From positions 2,623,001 to 2,687,000 of the forward strand of contig NZ_JAOTIK010000001.1 in NCBI RefSeq assembly GCF_030116705.1: DNA of 64,000 nt. Reading direction: 5' to 3'. Positions 42,463-51,882 of this stretch are shown here, one piece after another. The notes below the pieces were generated by a model. It did no database searches and was not told the DNA's origin. It saw nothing but the letters and a program-made list of their open reading frames with translations. Numbering within the stretch: position 1 is the first letter of the stretch; each line of letters starts with the position of its first letter. This stretch comes from Streptomyces sp. ML-6. GTDB taxonomy: Bacteria > Actinomycetota > Actinomycetes > Streptomycetales > Streptomycetaceae. The position numbers were made by a program, and so were the translations under genes.

Positions 42463-42930
42463 ATGAGCGAGCGACTCCAGCCCGGCGACACCGCCCCCGC
42501 CTTCACCCTTCCCGACGCCGACGGCAACGAGGTCTCGCTCGCCGACCACAAGGGCCGCAAGGTCATCGTCTACTTCTACCCGGCCGCCCTCACCCCCGGC
42601 TGCACCAAGCAGGCGTGCGACTTCACCGACAACCTGGAACTGCTCACCGGCGCCGGGTACGACGTCATCGGCGTCTCCCCCGACAAGCCCGAGAAGCTCG
42701 CCAAGTTCCGCGAGAAGGAAAACCTGAAGGTCACGCTGGTCGGCGACCCCTCCAAGGAGACCCTCGAGGCGTACGGCGCCTTCGGCGAGAAGAAGCTCTA
42801 CGGCAAAACGGTGACCGGCGTCATCCGCTCCACGATCGTCGTCGACGAGGAGGGCAAGGTCGAACGGGCCCTCTACAACGTCCGCGCCACCGGCCACGTC
42901 GCCAAGATCATCAAGGATCTCGGTATCTGA
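42463..42930 (+). CDS. bcp: Thioredoxin-dependent peroxiredoxin, BCP type
   Basis: A 155-residue peroxiredoxin Q/BCP that reduces hydrogen and organic peroxides using thioredoxin. The active site is YPAALTPGCTKQACDF, with peroxidatic C47 and resolving C52, the five-residue spacing of atypical 2-Cys BCP enzymes. GVSPDKPEKLAKFREKENL is also typical. GAGGAG is ideally placed before ATG 42463. Confidence 0.92.
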   Translation: MSERLQPGDTAPAFTLPDADGNEVSLADHKGRKVIVYFYPAALTPGCTKQACDFTDNLELLTGAGYDVIGVSPDKPEKLAKFREKENLKVTLVGDPSKETLEAYGAFGEKKLYGKTVTGVIRSTIVVDEEGKVERALYNVRATGHVAKIIKDLGI

Positions 42931-42982
42931 CACACCCCGGCGCCGCCCGGTTTGCGGCCGCCATGACCGCACAGAACCCTGT

Positions 42983-43001
42983 CCTGGAGGAGCCCTCCAG
43001 G
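42983..43001. promoter_or_regulatory. Inverted repeat just before the MHS transporter
   Basis: CCTGGAGG (42983-42990) and CCTCCAGG (42994-43001) form a perfect 8-bp inverted repeat with a 3-base spacer, ending 13 bp before the start codon and touching the ribosome site. It could be an operator or an mRNA hairpin. Confidence 0.35.
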
Positions 43002-43014
43002 AAAGGACCGGCCC

Positions 43015-44511
43015 ATGGCGGCCACCGACCCCCACCGGGCGGCCGACCCCGCAGCGGTCAGACGCCACCCCACCCTCTTCCGCGCCATCCGGCAGCGGAG
43101 GAACCCGCGGCTGCGCAGGTCGGACATCACCATCACCGACGACCAGGCGGTCAAACGGGCGGTGAAGGCGGCCTCGCTCGGCAACGCCATGGAGTGGTTC
43201 GACTTCGGGATCTACTCCTACCTGGCCGTCACCCTGGGCCACGTCTTCTTCCCGTCCGGGAACGACACCACCCAGCTCCTCTCCTCGTTCGCCACCTTCG
43301 CCGTCGCCTTCCTCGTACGCCCCCTCGGCGGAATGTTCTTCGGCCCGATGGGCGACCGGATCGGCCGCAAGAAGGTCCTCGCCCTCACCATGATCCTGAT
43401 GGCGGTCGGCACCTTCGCGATCGGCGTCATCCCCTCCCACGACTCCATCGGCCTCTGGGCCCCCGTCCTGCTGATCTTCTTCCGCCTGGTCCAGGGCTTC
43501 TCCACCGGCGGCGAGTACGGCGGCGCGTCCACCTTCATCGCCGAGTACGCCCCCGACAAGCGCCGCGGCCACTTCGGCAGCTTCCTCGAATTCGGCACCC
43601 TGGCCGGCTACGTCGGCGCCGCCGGCCTCGTCACCGCACTGACCGCGGTCCTCGACCCCGCCCGGATGGATGCCTGGGGCTGGCGCATCCCGTTCCTCGT
43701 CGCGGGCCCCCTCGGCCTGGTCGGTCTCTACCTGCGGCTGCGACTGGACGAGACCCCCGCCTTCCAGAAACTGGAGGGCGGCACCGTCCACGCCTCGGAG
43801 GCCGCCGACCACGTCGAGACCACCACCAAGGGCGACCTCGCCAAGATCTTCCGGCAGTACTGGCCGTCGCTGATCCTCTGCGTCTGCCTGGTCGGCGCGT
43901 ACAACATCACCGACTACATGCTGCTGTCGTACATGCCGACCTACCTCTCCGACGAGCTCGGCTACAGCGAGACCCACGGACTGCTCGTCCTGCTCGCGGT
44001 CATGGTCCTCCTGATGCTGATCATCAACCAGGTCGGCCGGCTCTCCGACCGCTTCGGCCGCAAACCGCTCCTGATGAGCGGCATGCTCGGCTTCTTCCTC
44101 CTCTCCCTGCCCGCGTTCCTCCTCATCCGCCAGGGCGGCATCCCCGCCATCACGGCCGGCATGCTGATGCTGGGCCTCTCCCTGGTCTGCATGCTCGGCA
44201 CGATGTCCGCCGCCCTCCCGGCCCTCTTCCCCACCCCGGTCCGCTACGGCTCCCTCTCCGTGGGCTACAACCTCTCCGCCTCCCTCTTCGGCGGCACGAC
44301 CCCGCTGGTGATCACGGCGCTGATCAGCTGGAGCGGCAGCAACCTGATGCCGGCCTTCTACGCCATGGCCGCGGCCCTGGTCGGCGCGATCGCCGTGGCC
44401 TGCATGGCGGAAACCGCCCAACGCCCCCTGGCCGGCTCCCCGCCGTCGGTGGAGACCCATGAGGAGGCCGCCGAACTGGTCGCGTCCCGGGCCCCCGAAC
44501 CGAAGTTCTGA
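43015..44511 (+). CDS. MFS transporter, ProP-like metabolite:H+ symporter
   Basis: A 498-residue, 12-helix transporter of the MHS family: LGNAMEWFDFGIYSYLAVTLG, FLVRPLGGMFFGPMGDRIGRKK and QGFSTGGEYGGASTFIAEYAP are diagnostic. ProP relatives import proline, glycine betaine or organic acids with protons. About 45 mainly basic residues precede the first helix, and the acidic C-terminus lacks a ProP-like coiled coil. AGGAAAGGACC precedes ATG 43015. Confidence 0.88.
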   Translation: MAATDPHRAADPAAVRRHPTLFRAIRQRRNPRLRRSDITITDDQAVKRAVKAASLGNAMEWFDFGIYSYLAVTLGHVFFPSGNDTTQLLSSFATFAVAFLVRPLGGMFFGPMGDRIGRKKVLALTMILMAVGTFAIGVIPSHDSIGLWAPVLLIFFRLVQGFSTGGEYGGASTFIAEYAPDKRRGHFGSFLEFGTLAGYVGAAGLVTALTAVLDPARMDAWGWRIPFLVAGPLGLVGLYLRLRLDETPAFQKLEGGTVHASEAADHVETTTKGDLAKIFRQYWPSLILCVCLVGAYNITDYMLLSYMPTYLSDELGYSETHGLLVLLAVMVLLMLIINQVGRLSDRFGRKPLLMSGMLGFFLLSLPAFLLIRQGGIPAITAGMLMLGLSLVCMLGTMSAALPALFPTPVRYGSLSVGYNLSASLFGGTTPLVITALISWSGSNLMPAFYAMAAALVGAIAVACMAETAQRPLAGSPPSVETHEEAAELVASRAPEPKF

Positions 44512-44587
44512 CCCGGACGCCCCCGCCCGCCCTCCGGCCCCGAGCCTGGCCCCGGCCCCGAGCCCGGCCCCACCGGAATGGTCCGCG

Positions 44588-44611
44588 CCGTTTCAGTCCC
44601 CCTTGAAACGG
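44588..44611. terminator. Possible terminator hairpin after the MHS gene
   Basis: CCGTTTCA (44588-44595) and TGAAACGG (44604-44611) form an 8-bp stem with an 8-nt loop, 77 bp beyond the transporter stop. The stem is short; an operator for the HNH gene is the alternative. Confidence 0.4.
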
Positions 44612-44716
44612 TGCAGGTTATTCCACATCTTGTCGGATATCGGACGTGACGCCCCGATAAACGGCTCGTTGATCCGTACGAGGCCGCGAACGTGCGGCCG
44701 GACACGGAGGGGAAAC

Positions 44717-45343
44717 ATGGCAGTTCGATATACCCGTGAGTTACTCGAAGAGGCGGCACGGGAAACCACGAACGCGAACGACGCGGTCCACTGGTGCGGG
44801 GGAACACCGACGCCGGGGAGCCGGAGCTATCTGCGCCGGAAGATGGCCGAGGCGGGGGTGGACATCTCGCACTTCGCCGACACACGGGTGCGCCACACGG
44901 AAGAGACGCTGCGCGAACTCGTCGCCTGCTCCAAGAGCGTGGCCGAGGTGGTACGCAGGCTGGGCATCAGCCCTGTGGGCGGAAATCAGACGCACATCAG
45001 CCGTCGCATAGCGACGCTTCGCATCGATACCTCACACTTTCTGCGGGTGCCTCCGCGCAGGCCCAAAGGGACTCCGGGGAATCCGCTGGTTCTCGGCTCC
45101 CCGTCGGACGGCAGGATTCCCGGCGAACGGCTGCGCCGCGAACTGGTCCGCAACGGAGTCGAGGATTCGTGTGCCGCCTGCGGCAACGAGGGAGAGTGGA
45201 TGGGCCTGCCGCTCCGGCTCGAAGTCGACCACGTCAACGGCGACTGGTGGGACAACCGCCCGGAAAACCTCCGGCTCCTCTGCCCCAACTGCCATTCAGC
45301 GACCGACACTTATCGTGGTCGCAAGCTCAGGGGAAAAACATGA
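44717..45343 (+). CDS. HNH endonuclease-like protein with SHF-type DNA-binding repeats
   Basis: A 208-residue protein. Two 45-residue repeats come first, each with a helix (ELLEEAARETTNANDAVHW; LRELVACSKSVAEVVRRLG) then an Arg-rich helix ending in VDISHF or IDTSHF. A C-terminal HNH nuclease follows: CAAC zinc pair (C152, C155), LEVDHVNGDWWDNRPENLRLL with D171-H172, and CPNCHS. Codon 9 is TTA (44741-44743), so translation should need the bldA tRNA. Lower GC than neighbours suggests recent entry. GGAGGGG precedes ATG 44717. Confidence 0.85.
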   Translation: MAVRYTRELLEEAARETTNANDAVHWCGGTPTPGSRSYLRRKMAEAGVDISHFADTRVRHTEETLRELVACSKSVAEVVRRLGISPVGGNQTHISRRIATLRIDTSHFLRVPPRRPKGTPGNPLVLGSPSDGRIPGERLRRELVRNGVEDSCAACGNEGEWMGLPLRLEVDHVNGDWWDNRPENLRLLCPNCHSATDTYRGRKLRGKT

Positions 45344-46179
45344 GCGGCCAGAACAGGTACCCGCGCGACCTGCTCGAACGAACCGCGGCCACAGCAACCA
45401 GCCTCGTCGATGTCCTGCGCCGCCTCGGTGCTCCACTGGGCAGCGGACCGCTTCGCTACGTGCGCGACCGGCTCAAGCACTACGGCATCGACACCTCCCA
45501 CTTCACCGATGAGGCCCTGCCGGCCCGGGAGCGCCGCACGTACCCGAAGGAACTTCTCACCGAAGCCGCTGCTCACTCACACAGCATCCGGGAGATGTTC
45601 GAGTACATGGGTCTACCCCCGGACGACAGCCCTTACAGCTATCTGCGCAGAAAGATCGACCGTCTCGGCATCGACACCTCCCACTTCACCAGCGGGCGAA
45701 GATGCGGAAAACCTTCCGCCCCGCGCCAGGAACTGGCGGCTGCCGTCACCGCATCCCATAGCCTGGCCGGCGTACTGAAGATCCTGGGCCAGGCCGACAA
45801 CGGCGGCGCGCGTGCCCGGCTGAAACGGGATATCGAGGCATACGGTCTGTCGACTGCTCACTTCTCCGGGCAGGGCCATCGTCGTGGCACGCGTTCCCCG
45901 CACCGCAAACCCTCGGCCGAGATCCTTCGGCGCCTGGAATCCGGAACGTCCCGGACAAAAACGGCCCTCCTGCGAAGAGCCCTCGACGACATCAGGGTTC
46001 CCCGCAGATGCGCAAGGTGCGGCACCGGCGAGATATGGCGAGGAAACCGCCTCGTCCTGGAGATCGATCACATCAACGGTGACTCGCTCGACAACCGCCC
46101 GGAGAACTTGCGGTACTTGTGCCCCTCCTGCCACAGCCAGACCGCAACCTTCTCGAAGCGGCGCAGAGGCGCACGGTAG
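45340..46179 (+). CDS. Second HNH endonuclease-like protein with SHF-type repeats
   Basis: A 279-residue paralogue of the gene before it, with three or more repeats (DLLERTAATATSLVDVLRRLG; ELLTEAAAHSHSIREMFEYMG; ELAAAVTASHSLAGVLKILG), each closed by GIDTSHF, GIDTSHF or GLSTAHF. The HNH domain reads CARCGTGEIWRGNRLVLEID, HINGDSLDNRPENLRYLCPS and CHSQ. ATG 45340 overlaps the previous stop (ATGA), so the pair is coupled. The stop lies 12 bp before a tRNA gene. The two could form a heterodimeric nuclease or be remains of a mobile homing unit. Confidence 0.85.
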   Translation: MSGQNRYPRDLLERTAATATSLVDVLRRLGAPLGSGPLRYVRDRLKHYGIDTSHFTDEALPARERRTYPKELLTEAAAHSHSIREMFEYMGLPPDDSPYSYLRRKIDRLGIDTSHFTSGRRCGKPSAPRQELAAAVTASHSLAGVLKILGQADNGGARARLKRDIEAYGLSTAHFSGQGHRRGTRSPHRKPSAEILRRLESGTSRTKTALLRRALDDIRVPRRCARCGTGEIWRGNRLVLEIDHINGDSLDNRPENLRYLCPSCHSQTATFSKRRRGAR

Positions 46180-46191
46180 AGTAAAGGCGAT

Positions 46192-46267
46192 GGGTCCGTG
46201 CCCCAGCTGGTTAAGAGGGCGCCGGCTTAGAACCGGTGTGTCGTGGGTTCGAGTCCCACCGGGCCCA
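46192..46267 (+). tRNA. tRNA with anticodon UAG and short variable loop
   Basis: A full cloverleaf of 76 nt. The acceptor GGGTCCG pairs with CGGGCCC (one G-U) and A46267 is the discriminator. The D arm has a 3-bp stem, the anticodon stem is GCCGG with CCGGT, and the T arm is GTGGG, TTCGAGT, CCCAC. The anticodon loop CTTAGAA places UAG at 46228-46230, which would read leucine CUA. Bacterial tRNA-Leu has a long variable arm, but here it is only GTGTC. CCA is not encoded. A TAGAGT at 46177-46182, overlapping the HNH stop, may be its -10 box. The amino acid is uncertain. Confidence 0.8.
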
Positions 46268-46275
46268 CAGGTACA

Positions 46276-46314
46276 GAGTGGCCGTCACCTTCGTTTCGAA
46301 GGTGACGGCCACTC
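46276..46314. terminator. Perfect 17-bp bidirectional terminator
   Basis: Arms 46276-46292 and 46298-46314 pair exactly with a 5-nt loop (gtttc). It separates the tRNA from the convergent rdgB gene. Confidence 0.9.
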
Positions 46315-46320
46315 GCCGTC

Positions 46321-46923
46321 TCACCCCACCAGCTCCCGCACCACCGGGACCAGCGCCCGGAACGCCTTGCCGCGGTGGCTGATCGCGTTCTTCTCCGCGG
46401 GGGTCAGCTCCGCGCAGGTGCGGGTCTCGCCCTCGGGCTGGAGGATCGGGTCGTAGCCGAAGCCGTTCGTGCCGGAGGGGGCGTGGCGCAGGGTGCCGGT
46501 GAGGCGGCCCTCGACCACGCGTTCCGTGCCGTCGGGGAGGGCGAGGGCGGCGGCGCAGGCGAAGTGGGCGCCGCGGTGGGCCTCGTCGATGTCGGAGAGC
46601 TGGGCCAGGAGCAGGTCCAGGTTGGCCTTGTCGTCGCCGTGGGTGCCGGCCCAGCGGGCGGAGAAGATGCCGGGGGCGCCGCCGAGCACGTCCACGCAGA
46701 GGCCGGAGTCGTCGGCGATCGCGGGGTGGCCGGTGGCCCTGGCCAGGGCGTGGGCCTTGAGCAGGGCGTTCTCGGCGAAGGTGACGCCGGTCTCCTTGAC
46801 GTCGGGGATGTCGGGGTACGCGTCCGCGCCGACGAGCTCGTGGGTGAGGCCTGCGTCGGCGAGGATCGCGTGGAGTTCGGTGATCTTCCCGGCGTTGCGG
46901 GTGGCGAGGATGAGGCGGGTCAT
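46321..46923 (-). CDS. rdgB: XTP/dITP diphosphatase (RdgB/HAM1)
   Basis: A 200-residue house-cleaning pyrophosphatase that removes dITP, XTP and related nucleotides. It starts MTRLILATRNAGKITEL, the HAM1 signature, and continues TFAENALLKAHALARATGHPAIADDSGLCVDVLGGAPGIFSARWAG. The C-terminus has GTNGFGYDPIL and the LTPAEKNAISHRGKAF motif. It is in the conserved cluster with rph and nagF, convergent with the tRNA. Confidence 0.95.
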   Translation of the reverse strand: MTRLILATRNAGKITELHAILADAGLTHELVGADAYPDIPDVKETGVTFAENALLKAHALARATGHPAIADDSGLCVDVLGGAPGIFSARWAGTHGDDKANLDLLLAQLSDIDEAHRGAHFACAAALALPDGTERVVEGRLTGTLRHAPSGTNGFGYDPILQPEGETRTCAELTPAEKNAISHRGKAFRALVPVVRELVG

Positions 46924-46968
46924 GTCACCCAGTATCGGGGGTGTGTTCCGAGGGCCGCCCGGGGGTGG

Positions 46969-47364
46969 TCAGGGGGTGCAGACCTTGCCGATCTCCTTGG
47001 CCGCGTCGGTGACCGGGGTGATGTCGGGGGTGGCGTCGCCCTTCTCGATGGAGTCGCGGACGTTGCCGACGCCTTTCTCCAGGTCGTCGACGGCCTTGCC
47101 GAGGTCGGCGTTGTCGGTCTCGTCGCCGAGCTTGCCGAGTTCCTTCTCGATCTCGTCGAGGGCTTCGGACGCCTGGGTGGGGTCGCTCGCCACGTTGGAG
47201 ACGGCCTGCTGGAGGTTGTCGACGCTGGTGGCGATGGCGTCGGCGGTGCGGACGCAGTCGAGTGCCTTGTCGACGGCGGCGCAGCCGGTTGCCGCGGTGA
47301 GGCCGAGCGCGAGTGCGGTCAGGGTCAGTGCGGTGGTGGCACGGCGGCGGGCGGTCTTGGCCAT
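46969..47364 (-). CDS. Putative small lipoprotein
   Basis: A 131-residue protein: signal peptide RRRATTALTLTALALGLTAATGC ending in a lipobox-like AATGC, then a helical, Asp/Glu-rich domain (NLQQAVSNVASDPTQASEAL, IEKELGKLGDETDNADLGKA) with further Cys at residues near 37 and 129. It is likely an extracytoplasmic helical lipoprotein of unknown function. It sits between rph and rdgB. GGAGG precedes ATG 47364. Confidence 0.75.
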   Translation of the reverse strand: MAKTARRRATTALTLTALALGLTAATGCAAVDKALDCVRTADAIATSVDNLQQAVSNVASDPTQASEALDEIEKELGKLGDETDNADLGKAVDDLEKGVGNVRDSIEKGDATPDITPVTDAAKEIGKVCTP

Positions 47365-47396
47365 GGTGCGGTTCCTCCCCGGGTGCGGATATGTGG

Positions 47397-47426
47397 ACGG
47401 GCGCACGGTTCGAACCGTGCGCCCGT
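47397..47426. terminator. Terminator after rph
   Basis: Arms ACGGGCGCACGGTT (47397-47410) and AACCGTGCGCCCGT (47413-47426) are exact inverted repeats; with a realistic four-base loop the stem is 13 bp. It lies between rph and the lipoprotein gene. Confidence 0.85.
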
Positions 47427-47466
47427 GTTCATGACGACGCGGGACGGCGCCCGCAAGGTTGCTCGG

Positions 47467-48204
<738 letters not shown>

Positions 48205-48316
48205 GGCGTCGACCCTATCGGGTGCGGGGGTGGCGGCCGTTCGGGTGCGGGGCGGGGGCCGGTGGTGTGGGTGAGGGGCTACGGCCGGTGGCCCGCGTCG
48301 GTCGGCACCGGCACCG

Positions 48317-48411
48317 GGCCCGCCCGGCACCGGCACCGATGCAGGGCCGCCCGGCAGCGGCGCAGGCCCCGGCCCGGGGTGGGCGGGGGCCTGTGCGGTG
48401 CCGGGCGGGCC
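48317..48411. terminator. Large nested hairpin downstream of nagF
   Basis: Arms at 48317-48332 and 48396-48411 (GGCCCGCCCGGCACCG and its exact complement) enclose a second inner pairing (GCAGGCCCC with GGGGCCTGTGC, approximate). It lies shortly after the stop of nagF and probably ends its transcript. The rest of the 48205-48437 gap holds no gene. Confidence 0.65.
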
Positions 48412-48437
48412 GGCTCAGCGGGGGGCGTGGTGGCCCG

Positions 48438-48671
48438 TCACATCATGTCTTCGATGTCGGCGGCGATGGGGTCGGCGTCGGTGCCGATGACGACCTGGAT
48501 CGCAGTGCCCATCTTGACGACGCCGTGGGCGCCGGCGGCCTTGAGCGCGGCTTCGTCGACCTTGCTCGGGTCGTGGACCTCGGTGCGGAGGCGGGTGATG
48601 CAGCCTTCGATCTCGTCGATGTTGTCGATACCGCCGAGCCCGGCGACGATCTTCTCAGCCTTGCTGGCCAT
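48438..48671 (-). CDS. nagF: GlcNAc PTS EIIB component
   Basis: A 77-residue EIIB domain that takes phosphate from HPr/EIIA and passes it to incoming N-acetylglucosamine. The phosphorylated Cys is C24 in EIEGCITRLRTEV, and GVVKMGTAIQVVIGTDAD is typical of the glucose-type EIIB. In S. coelicolor the same arrangement is nagF, nagE1, nagE2 (SCO2905-2907). Here it is divergent from nagE1 with a DasR-type site between them. Confidence 0.9.
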   Translation of the reverse strand: MASKAEKIVAGLGGIDNIDEIEGCITRLRTEVHDPSKVDEAALKAAGAHGVVKMGTAIQVVIGTDADPIAADIEDMM

Positions 48672-48835
48672 GGCCTTCTCCCTGGTTCTTCCCGTGCGTG
48701 TGACGGCCCACCGTGGGTCCGTTTCGTCACCGTAACGCACGTTTGGCCCAGCTTCGCGAGCGGGTGAGTGAACCGTCCCCAATGATGACGATCACTGGCG
48801 CCCTGTCTTCCGGGCGGGTTACGCACCGTACCTCA

Positions 48836-48851
48836 ACTGGTCTACACCATT
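48836..48851. promoter_or_regulatory. DasR-responsive element (dre), nagF/nagE1 intergenic
   Basis: ACTGGTCTACACCATT matches the published dre consensus for DasR (ACTGGTCTAGACCACT type) at most positions. It lies 43 bp before the nagE1 start and in the region shared with nagF. DasR, released by GlcN-6-phosphate, represses these genes in Streptomyces. Confidence 0.88.
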
Positions 48852-48893
48852 TTGCAACGACTGCCGAACGTGCCCCGTTCCGGGAGGATGCCG

Positions 48894-50204
48894 ATGAGCT
48901 CAACCAGCGCCGAAGCACCGCGGAAGACCTGGTGGAACGGCTTCTTCCAGGGCCTTCAGAAGATGGGGCGCAGTCTCCAGCTCCCGATCGCGGTGCTGCC
49001 CGCGGCTGGCATTCTCAACCGGTTGGGCCAGCCGGACGTATTCGGCGAGGAGGGGCTGGGCTGGAACAACGTCGCCAAGGTGTTCGCGGCGGCGGGTGGT
49101 GCGCTGCTCGATTCGGGGCTCGGTCTTCCGTTGTTGTTCTGCGTCGGTGTCGCGATCGGCATGGCGAAGAAGTCGGACGGTTCGACCGCGCTCGCCGCGG
49201 TGGCCGGTTTCCTCGTGTACTACGCGGTGCTGCATGCCTTTCCGGTGGACTGCGCCCCGGGCGGGACGTTCACCCCGGGCGGTCCCTGGTCCGGCACCTG
49301 TGTGACGAAGGACGCCGAGGTGACGGCGGCCGCGTACCAGAATCCCGGGGTGTTCGGCGGCATCGTGATGGGGTTGCTGTCCGCCTGGTTCTGGCAGCGG
49401 TACCACCGGGTGAAGCTGGTGGACTGGCTGGGGTTCTTCAACGGCCGTCGGCTCGTCCCGATCATCATGGCGTTCGTCGGTCTGCTCTTCGCGGCGTTGT
49501 GCGCCTGGTTGTGGCAGCCGATCGGTGACGGTCTGACGAGCTTCTCCAAGTGGCTGGTGGACCTGGACTGGGTGGGCTCGGGCATCTTCGGCGTCGCCAA
49601 CCGTGCGCTGTTGGTCGTCGGGTTGCACCAGTTCCTGAACACCTTCGTCTGGTTCCAGTTCGGTGATTTCACCAAGCCGGACGGGACGGTCGTGCACGGT
49701 GACATCAACCGGTTCCTGGCGGGTGATCCGACGGCCGGCCAGTTCACCTCGGGTTTCTTTCCGATCATGATGTTCGCCCTGCCCGCGGCGGCGCTGGCGA
49801 TCTACCACTGCGCCAAGCCGCACCGCCGCAAGGCGGTCGGCGGGATGATGCTCTCGGTCGCCCTGACGTCGTTCGTGACGGGCATCACCGAGCCGATCGA
49901 GTACTCGTTCCTCTTCGTCGCGCCGCTGCTGTACGGGATCCATGCGGTGCTCACCGGGGTGTCGATGGCGGTGACCTGGGCGTTGGGGGTCAAGGACGGC
50001 TTCAGTTTCTCCGCGGGGCTGATCGACTACGTCATCAACTGGAGCCTGGCGACCAGGCCCTGGCTGATCGTTCCGATCGGGCTGGCGTTCGCCGCCGTGT
50101 ACTACGTGATCTTCCGGTTCGCGATCACCGGGTTCGACCTCCAGACGCCGGGGCGCGAGCCCGACGAGCTGGAGGAGGAGATCGAGAGGAACCTCACGAA
50201 GTAG
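48894..50204 (+). CDS. nagE1: GlcNAc PTS EIIC component
   Basis: A 436-residue glucose-family EIIC permease that transports GlcNAc. MGRSLQLPIAVLPAAGILNRLG, AIGMAKKSDGSTALAAVAGFLVYY and VGLHQFLNTFVWFQFGDF are family segments, and FVTGITEPIEYSFLF holds the substrate-site Glu (TEPIE). No EIIB is fused; nagF supplies it. ATG 48894 has GGGAGG at correct distance; the ATG two codons upstream is too close. A Cys/Gly loop (CAPGGTFTPGGPWSGTC) between helices differs from nagE2. Confidence 0.9.
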   Translation: MSSTSAEAPRKTWWNGFFQGLQKMGRSLQLPIAVLPAAGILNRLGQPDVFGEEGLGWNNVAKVFAAAGGALLDSGLGLPLLFCVGVAIGMAKKSDGSTALAAVAGFLVYYAVLHAFPVDCAPGGTFTPGGPWSGTCVTKDAEVTAAAYQNPGVFGGIVMGLLSAWFWQRYHRVKLVDWLGFFNGRRLVPIIMAFVGLLFAALCAWLWQPIGDGLTSFSKWLVDLDWVGSGIFGVANRALLVVGLHQFLNTFVWFQFGDFTKPDGTVVHGDINRFLAGDPTAGQFTSGFFPIMMFALPAAALAIYHCAKPHRRKAVGGMMLSVALTSFVTGITEPIEYSFLFVAPLLYGIHAVLTGVSMAVTWALGVKDGFSFSAGLIDYVINWSLATRPWLIVPIGLAFAAVYYVIFRFAITGFDLQTPGREPDELEEEIERNLTK

Positions 50205-50233
50205 CACTTCGGCCGGGGCGGTGGCCCGGTCGG

Positions 50234-50269
50234 CGAAGGCCCTCGGACCGTGCGGTCCGGGGGCCTTCG
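50234..50269 (+). terminator. Terminator after nagE1
   Basis: Arms CGAAGGCCCTCGGACC (50234-50249) and GGTCCGGGGGCCTTCG (50254-50269) form a 16-bp stem with one G-U pair and a 4-nt loop, so nagE2 must have its own promoter. Confidence 0.88.
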
Positions 50270-50350
50270 TCATGCCGTCGAGGGTGTGGCGTTGCTCATG
50301 CGAAGCAATCCGGAATCGCAGGTTCCTTATGTGCTGCTCACCGTGTTACA

Positions 50351-50383
50351 ACTGGTCTACACCACCGAGTGGTCCAGACCACG
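50351..50383. promoter_or_regulatory. Two tandem dre sites before nagE2
   Basis: ACTGGTCTACACCACC (50351-50366) and AGTGGTCCAGACCACG (50368-50383) both match the DasR consensus and are one base apart. They lie about 80-113 bp before the nagE2 start. A doubled operator implies tighter repression than at nagE1. Confidence 0.87.
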
Positions 50384-50463
50384 TGGCGCTCTGCCGCGTT
50401 CTTCGAGTCGCCGCCTCCCCCCGTCGAAAACCCGGGCGGCGCCTTGTCCAATGGAGGAAGTTG

Positions 50464-51729
<1,266 letters not shown>

Positions 51730-51772
51730 GTACCGCGCCCCCGGCACCCCGCGCCGCGCATCCGCGTCGCAC

Positions 51773-51814
51773 GGCGAAGCCCCTCATCCCCGGGCGGGAG
51801 TGAGGGGCTTCGCC
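51773..51814. terminator. Terminator after nagE2
   Basis: Arms 51773-51786 and 51801-51814 (GGCGAAGCCCCTCA and its exact complement) form a 14-bp stem; it is shared with the convergent MBL-fold gene. Confidence 0.88.
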
Positions 51815-51882
51815 GCGTCCGGGAACCGGGGGCCGGGAGGAGAGAAAAAGAGGGGTGCTGAACGGCCCTCGGGGGACGGCTC

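Noticed and set aside
42139..44460. Minus-strand 773-codon frame opposite bcp and the MHS transporter
   Set aside because: Low-complexity Glu/Gly/Asp shadow of well-supported plus-strand genes.
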